Program-made: the position numbers and the translations under genes
Shown here: piece after piece, positions 33,472-44,949 of the stretch
Position numbering within the stretch: position 1 is the first letter of the stretch
How the letters are laid out: every line of letters begins with the position of its first letter
The notes under the pieces: generated by a model
What the model saw: the letters and a program-made list of their open reading frames with translations, nothing else
Databases searched by the model: none
What the model was told of the DNA's origin: nothing
NCBI GenBank assembly: GCA_029582155.1
Contig: CM055899.1
Span: 52,782,520 to 52,846,519, forward strand
Source of the DNA: Panopea generosa
Lineage: Eukaryota > Mollusca > Bivalvia > Adapedonta > Hiatellidae
Direction: 5' to 3'
Length of the DNA: 64,000 nt

Positions 33472-33665
33472 TATGGTGTATGGCACCTATTTATGTGGTG
33501 TCTCCAGTTCATGTCCCCAGCCGCGTCTTAGATACTCTGGCAGAGTAGAGTGTCTTGTGTCTAGTACACACTGCTGTCCCAGTTAGGAAGGTTTAGAAAC
33601 CTGTGCCGGATGCTCTTTCTGCAGTTCGTACCAGGTTGGAACTGGTGGATTGCCATATAGATGGA
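33472..33665 (+). pseudogene. Decayed tandem copy of exon 3
   Basis: Offset about 212-219 bases from exon 3. Shared phrases include GTATGG-GCACCT, TCTGGCAGAGTAGAGTG (exon: TCTCGCAGAGTGCCTAG), GTCCCAGTTAGGAAGGTT and TTCGTACCAGGT. In the frame of the original the copy has several stops and indels, so it no longer codes. It arose by a local duplication within or after the last exon. Confidence 0.75.
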
Positions 33666-33744
33666 TGTCATACTTAGGGTGCCATACTTTAGTATAGGAG
33701 TACTTCTCATTTGTCATTTTGTATCATGTGACTAACAAAACTAA

Positions 33745-33838
33745 CAAAAAAAAAAAAAAAAAAAAAATTTAACAAAACTAACAAACCAAAAAAAAAAAAA
33801 AAAAATTAAAAAAAAAAAAAAAAAAATACAAAAAAACC
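33745..33838. repeat. Poly(A)-rich tract
   Basis: Three A-runs of 18-22 separated by short AACAAACC-like spacers. Confidence 0.9.
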
Positions 33839-34349
33839 CCCAAAAAAACCTAGTGTTAGTATTTATGCAGATGTGGAAACTTGTGGCAACATTGAATATT
33901 TTACTGAAAATAAGACAATACACCATTTGATAATTCATCCTGCATTCACCTTGGTAATGGCACATCAGTCGCCACCCGATAGGAATGAACTCTGGTTCCT
34001 CCTTTCAGTGGCGCAGCAACCATCTTGGTCCCGAGAAGCTTATTGGTGAACTAGTAGCTCAGCTAGTTCCATTGTTAACATGCACATGTCTTGACTTGTC
34101 CTGTAGTGACCACCTCAGTCAGTGATCAGACCAGTAAAACTCTGCTAGCAGAGAAACCATTGGTTGTTTGAAGCTCAGCTGAAGTATTACGATACTGCTG
34201 TAGATCATCAGCTAAATAGTGGAGCCATGCAGTCCAAGTTTCACTTTGACAATTCGAGTGTATAGTACAATAGATGCTCGCGGCTAGAGTATAATATTGT
34301 AAGTTTACATTCAAGAGGGTCTGTCAGCTTGCTGGCAACCTTACCTGCA
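33839..34349. other. Unassigned sequence
   Basis: Somewhat less AT-rich than its surroundings. No exon, RNA or repeat identified. Confidence 0.4.
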
Positions 34350-34850
34350 TTTTGATCTCCATATTTACGCTTGTCTCAGAACAAAACTTGCATGCCACAC
34401 AGAACAATGTGAAGCTGCGAATGTCTCTCAAAATCAGATATGGTTCACTAGATAGTACAATACATTGGTATTGTTGTAATTTAGAGCTAATACATGCAAC
34501 AAAGCTCCATCAGGAGCGCTCTTATTAGAACTCTGAATAACATTTGGCTTTAGCGAATTTATCTTGTAAGCATCTGCCCTATCAACTGTAGATGGTACGT
34601 TATATGCCTACCATGGTTTTTACGGGTATTTTGGAATCGGGGTTCAATTCCAGAGAGAGAGGGAGCCTGAAAATGGCTACCACGTCCAAGGAAGGCAGCA
34701 AGCACACAGAAACTCGGTCCTTGGATTGGGTTGTTTGGTTGTCATGACCGAGACTTGAGTATGGGGTACTAGGACTCAGTTGAGCTCCACACACCCTTTG
34801 GAGACAGCTGGTCCTTGTGGTAAATCCAGCTTCCAAATAGCGTAAACAAA
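34350..34850 (+). pseudogene. Diverged fragment of 18S ribosomal RNA gene (5' domain)
   Basis: Collinear with the 5' third of eukaryotic 18S rRNA: ACGCTTGTCTCAGAA (for ATGCTTGTCTCAAAG), TGTGAAGCTGCGAATG, ATCAGATATGGTTC, TTTAGAGCTAATACATGCAA, GAGCGCTCTTATTAGA, AAGCATCTGCCCTATCAACT, GATGGTACGTTATATGCC, TACCATGGTTTTTACGGGTA, GGGGTTCAATTCCAGAGAG, GGCTACCACGTCCAAGGAAG and finally TGGTAAATCCAGCTTCCAAA (for the GGTAATTCCAGCTCCAA of the 530 region). Many substitutions and indels, no promoter or further rDNA, so it is a dead copy corresponding to roughly the first 600 nucleotides. Confidence 0.85.
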
Positions 34851-34974
34851 AGAACATCAACTCAGTCAGGGCACTGTTTGTGTCAACTTGTTCCTAAATG
34901 CCGGGTTTACATCCATAGGTTGCAGGGCCCAATATATGAAACTAATTCAGGAATTATATGAGTAGTGGCAAAAC

Positions 34975-36425
34975 AATGGAACTGGTTAATAATTGAGTTG
35001 TGGCAATAGAACTGGCAGATGATTGAGCTGTGGTAATAGAACTGGTTGATTGAGTTTTGGCAATAGAACTGGCAAATGATTGAGCTGTGGTAATAGAACT
35101 GGTTAATTGAGTTGTTGCAATAGAACTGGAAAATGATTGAGTTGTGGCAATAGAACTGGCAAATGATTGAGCTGTGGTAATAGAACAAGCAAATAATTGA
35201 GTTGTGGCAATAGAACTGGTTGATTGAGCTGTGGTAATAGAACTGGAAAATGATTGAGTTGTGGCAATAGAACTGGAAAATGATTGAGTTGTGGCAATAG
35301 AACTGGCAAATGATTGAGCTGTGGTAATAGAACTGGTTGATTGAGTTGTGGCAATAGAACTGGCAAATGATTGAGTTGAGGCAGTAGAACTGGTTAATTG
35401 AGTTGTGGCAATAGAACTAGCAAATAATTGAGTTGTGGCAATAGAGCTGGCAAATGATTGAGCTGTGATAATAGAACTGGTGGATTGAGTTGTGGCAATA
35501 GAACTGGCAAATGATTTGAGTTGTGGCAATAGAACTGGTAAATGATTGAGCTGTGGTGATAGAACTGGTTGATTGAGTTGTGGCAATAGAACTGGCAAAT
35601 TATTGAGTTGTGGCAATAGAACTGACAAATGATTGAGTTGTGGCAATAGAACTGGCAAATGATTGAGTTGTGGCAATAGAACTGGCAAATGATTGAGTTG
35701 TGACAATAGAACTGACGAATGATTTGAGTTGTGGCAATAGAATGGGCAAATGATTAAGCTGTGGTAATAGAACTGATTGATTGAGTTGTGGCAGTAGAAC
35801 TGGCAAATGATTGAGCTGTGGTAATAGAACTGGTTGATTGAGTTGTGGCAATAGAACTAGCAAATGATTGAGCTGTGGTAATAGAACTGGTTAATTGAGT
35901 TGTGGCAATAGAACTAGCAAATGATTGAGCTGTGGTAATAGAACTGGTTGATTGAGTTGTGGCAATAGAACTGGCAAATAATTGAATTCAGGCAATAGAA
36001 CTGGCAAATGATGGAGTTATGGCAGTAGAACTGGTTAATTGAGTTGTGGCAATAGAACTGGTAAATGATTGAGCTGTGGTAAAAGAACTGGCAAATGATT
36101 GAGGTTTGGTAATAAAACTGGCAAATGATTGAGTTGTGGCAATATAACTGGCAAATGATTGTGATTTGGTAATAGAACTGGCAAATGATTGAGTTGTGGC
36201 AATAGAACTGGCAAATGATTGAGTTGTGGCAGTAAAACTGGTTAATTGAGTTGTGGCAATAGAACTGGCAAATGATTGAGTTGTGGTAATAGAACTAGCA
36301 AATGATTGAGATTTGGTAATAGAACTGGCAAATGATTGAGTTGTGGCAATAGAACTGGCAAATAATACATTTGTGGCAATAGAACTGGCAAATTATTGAG
36401 TTGTGGCAATAGAACTAGTAAATAA
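34975..36425. repeat. 30/27-bp minisatellite, about 50 units
   Basis: Main unit TTGAGTTGTGGCAATAGAAC plus TGGCAAATGA (30 bp) with a 27-bp variant ending TGGTTGA; sub-variants have GAGCTGTGGTAATAG. Nearly all units are multiples of three, so long minus-strand frames (up to 250 codons of S-F-A-S-S-I-A-T-T-Q) stay open. Confidence 0.95.
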
Positions 36426-36560
36426 ATGTGCTGGTGTGAAGCACTAGCTAAAAAAGAACTGGTAAATAAATGTGCTGTGGTGAAGCACTAGCTGAAAAAG
36501 AACTGGTAAATAGATGCTCTGTGCTAAAACAAAAGCTGGTTTATAAAAGAACAGACAAAA
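36426..36560. repeat. About 53-bp repeat adjoining the minisatellite
   Basis: AACTGGTAAATAAATGTGCT, GTGAAGCACTAGCT and GAAAAAGAACTGG occur two to three times. The AACTGGTAAAT phrase links it to the 30-bp unit. Confidence 0.7.
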
Positions 36561-36746
36561 TTTCAAACATACATTGGTCATGTATGTCTGTTTCCTTATA
36601 CATGACTATATTTTTCCTCTGCCAAAGACGGATGTGCTGGGCCTCGACGCGGCGCAGGGGCGAACACTACAAAAACCTGAGAAATAGCACATTGTCGTAA
36701 GTAGTGGCCAACAGCAGCACAGCGCAATATAAGAAGAACTGGGCAA

Positions 36747-39700
36747 ATAATACTGAGCAAATATTTTGGTACATGTACATGGTTCCTTATACAAACCTGA
36801 ACGATGAAATTTAAAAGAAAGATTGATGCATAAAATGGAGACTTGTATATGTTCCAAGATTCAATTTGCTTTGTGTAAAATCAATAACTGGAATGTGTTG
36901 ACGGCTATAGGTCCGATAGAACCTTAGTCTAGTTTCACTAGCCCAAGTGAACTTGATTGAAGAATCTTTAATTGTTGACACAGTCTCTGCAATATGCTTA
37001 GAGACAAAATTAACACAGAGCAAATATTTTGGTACATGTACATGGTTCCTCATACAAACCCGAAAGATGAAATTGAAAAAGAAAGAATGATGCATAAAAT
37101 GGAGATTTGTATATGTTCTAAGATTCAATTTGCTTTGTGTAAAATTAATAACTGGAATGTGTTGACGGCTATAGGTCCGACAGAACCTTAGTCTAGTTTC
37201 ACTAGCCCAAGTGAACTTGATCGAAAAATCTTCGATTGTTGACACTGTCTCTGCAATATGCTTAGAGACAAAATTAACACAGAGCAAATATTTTGGTACA
37301 TGTACATGGTTCCTCATACAAACATGAAAGATGAAATTTAAAAGAAAATATGATGCATAAAATGGAAACTTGTATATGTTCTAAGATTCAATTTGCTTTG
37401 TGTAAAATCAATAACTGGAATGTGTTGACGGCTATAGGTCTGACAGAACCTTAGTCTAGTTTCACTAGCCCAAGTGAACTTGATCGAAGAATCTTCGATT
37501 GTTGACACTGTCTCTGCAATATGCTTAGAGACAAAATTAACGCAGAGCAAATATTTTGGTACATGTACATGGTTCCTCATACAAACATGAAAGATGAAAT
37601 TTAAAAGAAAGAATGATGCATAAAATGGAGACTTGTATATGTTCTAAGATTCAATTTGTATTGTGTAAAATCAAAAGATGGAATGTGTTGGTGGCTCTGG
37701 GTCCGACAGAACCTTAGTCTAGTTTCACTAGCCCAGGTGAACTTGATCGAAAAAAACTTTGATTGTTAACACCGTCTCTGCAATATGCTTAGAGACAAAT
37801 AATACAGAATTAAATATTTTGGTACATGTACATGGTTCCTCATACAAACCCCAAAGATGCAATTTTAAAGAAAGATTGATGCATAAAATGGAGACTTGTA
37901 TATGTTCTTAGATTTAATTTGCTTTGTGTTAATCAATAACTAGAATGTGTTGATGGATGTAGGTCTGACAGAACCTTAGTCTAGTTTCACTAGCCCAAGT
38001 GAACTTGATCGAAAAAAACTTTGATTGTTAACACAGTCTCTGCAATATGCTTAGAGACAAATAATACAGAATTAAATATTTTGGTACATGTACATACTTC
38101 CTCATACAAACCCGAAAGATGAAATTTAAAAACAAAGAATAATGCATAAAATGGAGACTTGTATATGTTCTAAGATTCAATTTGCTTTGTGTAAAATCAA
38201 TAACTGGAATGTGTTGACGGCTCTAGGTCTGACAGAACCTTAGTCTAGTTTCACTAGCCCAAGTGAACTTGATCGAAAAAACTTTGATTTTTAATACAGT
38301 CTCTGCAATATGCTTAGAGACAAAATTAACACAAAGCAAATATTTTGATACATGTACATGGTTGCTGATACAATCCCAAAAGTGTTGACAGCAATAGATC
38401 CGACAGAACCTAAGTCTTGTTTCACTAGCCCAAGTGAACTTGATAGAAAAAACTTTGATTGTTGAAAACGTCTCTGCAATATGCTTAGACAAATAATACA
38501 GAATAAACTATTTTGGTACATGTACATAGTTCCTCATACAAACCCGAAAGATGAAATTTAAAAACAAAGAATAATGCATAAAATGGAGACTTGTATATGT
38601 TCTAAGATTCAATTTGCTTTGTGTAAAATCAATAACTGGAATGTGTTGACAGCTATAGGTCTGACAGAACCTTAGTCTAGTTTCACTAGCCCGAGTGAAC
38701 TTGTTCGAAAAAACTTCGATTGTTGACACTGTCTCTGCAATATGCTAAGAGACAAAATTTACACAGAGAAAATATTTTGGTACATGTACATGGTTCCTCA
38801 TACAAACCCGAAAGATGAAATTGAAAAACAAAGAATAATGCATAAAATGGAGACTTGTATATGTTCTAAGATTCAATTTGCTTTGTGTAAAATCAATAAC
38901 TGGAATGTGTTGACGGCTATAGGTCTGACAGAACCTTAGTCTAGTTTCACTAGCCCGAGTGAACTTGATCCAAAAAACTTTGATTGTTGACACTGTCTCT
39001 ACAATATGCTTAGAGACAAAATTAACACAGAGCAAATATTTTGGTACATAAACATGGTTCCTTATACAAACCCGAAAGATGAAATTTAAAAGAAAGATTG
39101 ATGCATAAAATGGAGACTTGTATATGTTCTTAGATTCAATTTGCTTTGTGTAAAAACAAAAGATGGAATGTGTTGACGGCTCTAGGTCTGACAGAACCTT
39201 AGTCTAGTTTCACTAGCCCAAGTGAACTTGATAAAAAAAACTTTGATTGTTAACACCGTCTCTGCAATATGCTTAGAGACAAATAATACAGAATAAACTA
39301 TTTCGGTACATGTACATAGTTCCTCATACAAACCCGAAAGATGAAATATAAAAACAAAGAATAATGCATAAAATGGAGATTTGTATATGTTCTAAGATTC
39401 AATTTGCTTGGTGTAAAATCAATAACTGGAATGTGTTGACGGCTATAGGTCTGACAGAACCTTAGTCTAGTTTCACTAGCCCAAGTGAACTTGATCGAAG
39501 AATTTTCGATTGTTGACACTGTCTCTGCAATATGCTTAGAGACAAAATTAACGCAGAGCAAATATTTTGGTACATGTACATAGTTCCTCAAACAAACATG
39601 AAAGATGAAATTTAAAAGAAAGAATGATGCATAAAATGGAGACTTGTATATGTTCTAAGATTCAATTTGCTTTGTGTAAAATCAAAAGATGGAATGTGTT

Positions 39701-40550
39701 GGTGGCTTTGGGTCCAACAGAACCTTAGTCTAGTTTCACTAGCCCAAGTGAACTTGATAAAAAACAACTTTGATTGTTGACAACGTCTCTGCAATATGCT
39801 TAGAGACAAATAATACAGAATAAAATATTTTGGTACATGTACATAGTTCCTCATACAAACCCGAAAGATGAAATTTAAAAACAAGAATAATGCATAAAAT
39901 GGAGACTTGTATATGTTCTTAGATTCAATTTGCTTTGTGTAAAATCAATAACTGGAATGTGTTGACAGCTATAGGTCTGACAGAACCTTAGTCTAGTTTC
40001 ACTAGCCCAAGTGAACTTGATCGAAAAAACTTCGATTGTTGACACTGTCTCTGCAATATGCTTAGAGACGAAATTAACACAGAGAAAATATTTTGGTACA
40101 TGAACATGGTTCCTTATACAAACCTGAAAGATGAAATTTAAAAGAAAGATTGATGCATAAAATGGAGACTTGTATATGTTCTTAGATTTAATTTGCTTTG
40201 TGTTAATCAATAACTAGAATGTGTTGACGGATGTAGGTCTGACAGAACGTTAGTCTAGTTTCACTAGCCCAAGTGAACTTGATTGAAAAAACTTTGATTG
40301 TTAACACAGTCTGCAATATGCTTAGAGACAAAACTAACACAAAGCAAATATTTTGGTACATGTACATGGTTGCTGATACAATCCTGAAAGTGTTGACAGC
40401 AATAGATCCAACAGAACCTAAGTTTTGTTTCACTAGCCAAAGTGAACTTGATCAAAAAAACTTCAATTGTTAACAAAGTCTCTGCAATACGCTTAGAGAC
40501 AAATAACAGAGCAAATATTTTGTGCATGTGCATGGTTCCTCATACAAGTT
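36747..40550. repeat. 263-bp satellite, 13 full and 2 shortened copies
   Basis: The phrase ATGCATAAAATGGAG falls at 36826, 37090, 37353, 37616, 37879, 38142, 38574, 38838, 39101, 39364, 39627, 39890 and 40153, i.e. 263 bases apart except one 432-base step that includes a shortened copy of about 169 bp (near 38300-38480); a second shortened copy follows 40153. Other fixed phrases: CCTTAGTCTAGTTTCACTAG, GCAATATGCTTAGAGACAAA and ATTTTGGTACATGTACATGG. ORFs recur because of the repeat; 263 is not a multiple of three. Confidence 0.95.
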
Positions 40551-40619
40551 GTCATGAACTACTTTGTCGTGACATTAGAGACCTCCTCTCTGCCAATCAT
40601 TATTGTAAGTATATCTAGT

Positions 40620-42310
40620 GGCTTACGGCAGTACAGCTGAAAGAAAAAGCAGAACTGGTATAAAAAGCAGAACTTTTAAATATAACAGAACTGGCGAAAT
40701 AAAAAAGCTGTGGTGAAACAATAGAACTGATTAATTTTTGTATAAGCTGTGTTTGTGTAGGTGATGAAAAGACACTGGCTTGGGGCAACAAGTTATGTTG
40801 GATATGATTATGGTGGTTGTGCAGGTTGTAGTAACACACTGGTTTGGGGCAACCAGTTGTGTAAGTGTTTATGGTAACTGTACAGGTAGTAAAAGCTGAT
40901 GAGAAATTGTTCAGGGGCAACCAGTAGTTAAAAATGATTATGGTGACTGTGCAGGTTGTAGTAATAGCAGATGAGAACAAATTGTTCAGGGGCAATGGGT
41001 TATGTTAGAAATGTTTATGGTGGCTGTGCAGGTTGTAGTAATAGCTGATTGGAACATACTGGCTTCGAGCAACCAGTTGTGTTAGAAATGTTCATGGTGG
41101 CTGTGTAGGCTGTAGTAATAGCAGATGAGAACAAATTGTTCAGAGGCAACTGGTTGTGTTAGAAATGTTTATTGTAACTTGCACAGTTTCCATAAACATT
41201 TCTAACATAACAGGTTGTAGTAATAGCGGATGAGAACAGATTGTTCAGGGGCAATGGGTTATGTTAGAAATGTTTATGGTAGCTGTGCAGGTTGTAGTAA
41301 TAACAGAAGAAAACAAATTGTTCAGGGGAAACCAGTTGTGTTAAAAAATGTTCATGGTGGCTGTGCAGGTTGTAGTAATAGCTGATGAGAACAAATTGTT
41401 CACGGGAAACCAGTTGTGTTAGAAATGTTTATGGTGGCTGTGCCAGTTGTAGTAGTAGCTAATGAGAACAAATTGTTCTGGGGAAACCAGTTATGTCAGA
41501 AATGTTTATGGTAGCTGTGTAGGTTTAAGTTATCAGAGATGAGAACAAATTGTTCAAGGGCAACCGGTTATGTTACAAATATTTATGGTGGCTGTGATGG
41601 TTGTAAATATAGTTGATGTTAAACTGACCTAGGGTCAACAATTGAGTTAAAAATGTTATTTTGGCTGTTTTGGTTGTAGTTATTAGCGGACCTGGACAGG
41701 TAATATTATATTTTCATTGTTCAAATTTTAGATTTGTGGGTTAGCTTGCAAACACATCTACTCTTTTGTTAGACTCTAGTTTAAATCCTGGTAAGAGTAA
41801 AATTTGGAAAAGAAATAAATGACTTATGTGTTTTTTTACAAAAATCAGTATAGCATGAGAAACCAGTTATCTCAGAAATGTTTATGGTTGTAGTAGTACC
41901 TGGTAATAAAAAAAAACGGCATGGGTTGTAGAAATAGTTGAGGATGATAAACTGGCTTGGGGAACCAGTTATCTTGGTAATGTTTGTGGTGGATACGTTG
42001 GTTGTAGTAATAGCCGATGGTAAAAAACTGGCATGGGGAACCAGTTATCTAAGAAATTTTTGTTGGTTGTAGTTATAGCTGATGATAAAAAAATGGCATG
42101 GGAAGCCAGTTATCTAAGAAATGTTTGTTGGTTGTAGTAATAGCTGATGATAAAAACTGGCATGGGGAGCTAGTTATCTAAGAAATGTTTGTGTTGGTTG
42201 TAGTAATAGCTGATGGTAAAAAACTGGGATGGGGAACCAATTATCTAAGAAATGTTGATTGGTTGTAGTAATAGCTGATGATAAAAAACTGGCATGGGGA
42301 GCCAGTTATC
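40620..42310. repeat. About 77-bp then about 65-bp degenerate satellite
   Basis: To about 41620, units carry GGTTGTAGTAATAGC, GATGAGAACAAATTGTTCAGG, GGCAACCAGTTGTGTTAG and AAATGTTTATGGTGGCTGTG. From about 41900 to 42310, a shorter form carries GATGATAAAAACTGGCATGG, GGAGCCAGTTATCTAAG and AAATGTTTGTTGGTTGTAG. The two forms share order and several phrases, so one derives from the other. Confidence 0.8.
41157..41207. repeat. 16-bp inverted repeat inside the satellite
   Basis: TGTTAGAAATGTTTAT (41157-41172) and ATAAACATTTCTAACA (41192-41207) are perfect reverse complements with a 19-base loop. Part of one satellite unit has been copied in reverse. Confidence 0.75.
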
Positions 42311-42314
42311 TTAG

Positions 42315-42524
42315 TGGAGCGTGTGGTCCAGTGGTAGAGCACCAAACCCATGATCGGAGGGTCGTGGGTTCGGTCCTTCACCACGGCTATGTGTGGTGTC
42401 CTTGAGTAAGACAATTTTTCTGCATATGCTTAGTACTGGTTCTAACCAGGGAGACTTCAAGTGTGATTTGTCTAAGTTGTAGGAACTTGTTTCACAACCC
42501 AAGTAAAACAAATAAGTTTAAACT
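42315..42524 (+). mobile_element. tRNA-derived SINE, family C, second copy
   Basis: Same body as 24368-24587 (TGTGGTGTCCTTGAGTAAGA, CATATGCTTAGTACTGGTTC). A box GGTCCAGTGGTAGAGCACC, B box GGGTTCGGTCCTTC. Flanked by AGTTATCTTAG (42304-42314) and AGTGATCTTAG (42525-42535), a target duplication with one change, inside the 65-bp satellite. Confidence 0.8.
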
Positions 42525-42539
42525 AGTGATCTTAGAAAT

Positions 42540-42864
42540 GTTTATGGTTTATGATAAAAACTGACTTGGGCATCAAAAATGTTGATTAGCTTTTTTAGTT
42601 GTAGTAAAGTCAAAGGTAACAATATGGCAGTGGACATCCAGTTGTGTTAGAAATGTCATGATAGTTGTTTTGGTTGACATAATAGCTGACATGGCCAGGT
42701 AAAATAATGTTAGTATTTAAGACCATTTTTTCTGTACAAATTTTAGACTTTTGTGGTGTAATTGGCCAACACATCTACTATTTTAGTAGAAGACTCGGGT
42801 TCGACCCCTGACAAAAGTAAAATTTGGAAAAAAAATGGCTTGAATGTATTTTTTTTTTATTGTT
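42540..42864. repeat. Duplicate of the 41640-41850 segment
   Basis: GTTTTGGTTG, ACATGGCCAGGTAA, CAACACATCTACT and AGTAAAATTTGGAAAA recur in the same order in both. This copy keeps a tRNA-like GGGTTCGACCCCTGAC. Confidence 0.55.
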
Positions 42865-44067
42865 CAGGGCTAGAATTTAACTTTTTTGTGCACTGGCAAT
42901 TTTGGCCAGTGCCTAAAATTTCAACTGGCCAAATTTGAAATCAACTAGCCAAACCAATTTTCGCAGAAACTTGTAGTCCTAAATGTCTAAATAAACCCAA
43001 AGTTAATTGTTTCAAAGCCTGCGTGTTATTTAATATGCATTATTAGCTTTTTTTTTATTTATAGACCATGGTATCAAGGTTATTATATATGTTAAGGTAC
43101 AATTCAAAGCAGTACTTTACAAAACAAAATATTTAAAAAAATAAAATTGTCTTTGTTATTTATTATACTACCATAAATAAATGCATACAATGATATATCA
43201 TAAATAAACACTTTTAACTAAACCAAAATATGAATCATGGATTCAACAATAACAAGTGTACAGAGACTGGGATTGAGACATACACACATTTCTATTTATA
43301 GAATTAATATAGCCAATGGCCGTTCGTTTTAAAATAAGATCTAGATCTAGCCAATGACGATTGTTTAACATGTGTAAATGTGATATAATAGTAATATAGT
43401 TTAATTATTATGGATGATCTGTCGATCGCGGTGGTTTCTACAATTGACACACCATTTTGTCATTGTCAAGTTTATAGCCCTGTGTGATATTGAGCTGTCG
43501 CGCCCATTTCATTACAGTATTAACGGAAGGATTACTTCTCTTTTTTTCTTGTTGGGACTTTAATTCGTCGGTTCAATGGAGAAAAAGATGTTATTTTATC
43601 AGCCACTTTAACAGCTGGCAAAATATGTAAACAAAAAATTTGACGGGTTTCAACTTTACTTTTATTTTATAGAGTGAGTGCGCGATCGACCAAACTAGAC
43701 GCAGTCTACTCATTATGTTGTTGACGGGTTTTAACTTTACTTCCTTTTTGCAGAATGAACTTGAGATCAAAAACAATTGGACGCAGTCTACACATATTAA
43801 ATATTTAATACATGTCATTGACAATCGTGTTGCTAGGGGGTAATTTGGCGCGAGAAGCAAAAGAAATTTGGTAAAATTGACAAGAACTCGTTATTTTTAC
43901 CAGGATAATACTTGTTTATTTTCAAAAATCAATAAAATGAATACAATAAGTAATTTTCTCAACTTGAAATCCACTCGCAAAAAAATGCCAGCTTAAGTAA
44001 TTTCAACTCGCATTTTCAAAATACAGCTCGCATTTTGCGAGTGGCGAGTGCTAAAATTCGAGCCCTG
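42865..44067. mobile_element. CAGGGCT-ended TIR transposon, copy 1
   Basis: Begins CAGGGCTAGAATTTAACTTT and ends AAAATTCGAGCCCTG, with TTGTT on both sides (42860-42864 and 44068-44072). 1203 bp. Subterminal sequence CACTGGCAATTTTGGCCAGT is itself palindromic, and the other end has GCTCGCATTTTGCGAGTGGC. No transposase. Copy 2 at 53849-54883 is about 170 bp shorter and clearly homologous throughout. Superfamily uncertain; CAGGG ends and a 5-6 base duplication recall hAT-like groups. Confidence 0.8.
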
Positions 44068-44790
44068 TTGTTATAGAAAATTAGATTTTCAATTTTCATA
44101 AATTGACATGAATAAAACATTCATCATTGTTGAACAAATAAAAAAAATTCAATATTTGTATCTTGTTTGTATTTAATTTTCTAGTTCCTCATGACTAAAC
44201 CTGCAAGTATGAAGTTCTAGGTATAACTTTACATGTTCCTCTTAACTTCAGTTATCATGCGAGAAAGTTTCCACTTACTTGCGGAAGAATGGTCGTTCTA
44301 CTCAGTCTGAGGTCTTCCTCCACCAGTACAACTGGATATGCCATATATATTCTGAAAAAAATAACTTCAGTTACATTACATAATGCACTGTTTGAAATAT
44401 TTACAAACACATCTTATTTTTACACAAAATCTAGGGATCCAAAGAGGTAGCACAGAGACCATACAGCACTCAATAATATTCATTCTATTTAAATCTTTAT
44501 TTGTCCTGGGGCCATATTCATAAAGCTTCTAAGATTTATTTTCGTCTTAAGATATTCAATATTTTTTTAAATTTTCTTCTTAAATCAATATTTTCATCTA
44601 AGATTAAATTTATTTCTTAAGTGTTCAGAAAGCATCTTAGCGAAAAAATCATCTAAGAATAGAAACGTTTTTCCTCTCAACTGTAAGATAGCTCTGAGGT
44701 GTATTAACTATTTAAGAAATTTCTTAAAACCTGTGACTTGGTTTAAAGAAATGATACCTATTCCAAAAGTATGTATTTGAGCACAATTTC
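44068..44790. other. Mostly unassigned; possible MITE near 44511
   Basis: GGGGCCATATTCATAAAGCT followed by CTTAAG-rich sequence (44513-44720) is a common type of non-autonomous element start, but I could not find a matching right end. A short SINE-like phrase (TCCTCCACCAGTACAACTGG, 44311-44330) recurs in altered form at 46894. Confidence 0.35.
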
Positions 44791-44794
44791 AGCA

Positions 44795-44910
44795 TACATG
44801 TGTCATTAGACTTTATCAACTGCTACTAAAGATATACATTTTGTATTGATTTACCTTTATTCTTTATTTGAAGTTGACCTATTTATCCTTTATGAATACT
44901 TGACAGCTAA
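44795..44910. repeat. Single partial 90-bp satellite monomer with flank
   Basis: TGTGTCATTAGACTTTATCAAC then TGCTACTAA match the end of a 90-bp unit at 15270-15320, and the following TTCTTTATTTGAAGTTGACC matches the unique flank at 15370. Confidence 0.6.
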
Positions 44911-44949
44911 AGTGCGTCTGTCTGTCCATCTGTCTGTCCATCCATCCAT

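Noticed and set aside
34954..35863. 250-codon minus-strand ORF of Ser/Thr/Ala-rich decapeptides
   Set aside because: It comes from a 27/30-bp minisatellite. A second frame is equally open, there are 31-bp frameshifting units, and no promoter, splice site or signal peptide.
36811..40210. Repeated 65-168-codon ORFs (M-R-N-H-V-H-V-P-K on minus, M-L-R-D-K on plus)
   Set aside because: Both strands give equally good ORFs from the same 263-bp satellite unit and neither stays in frame between units.
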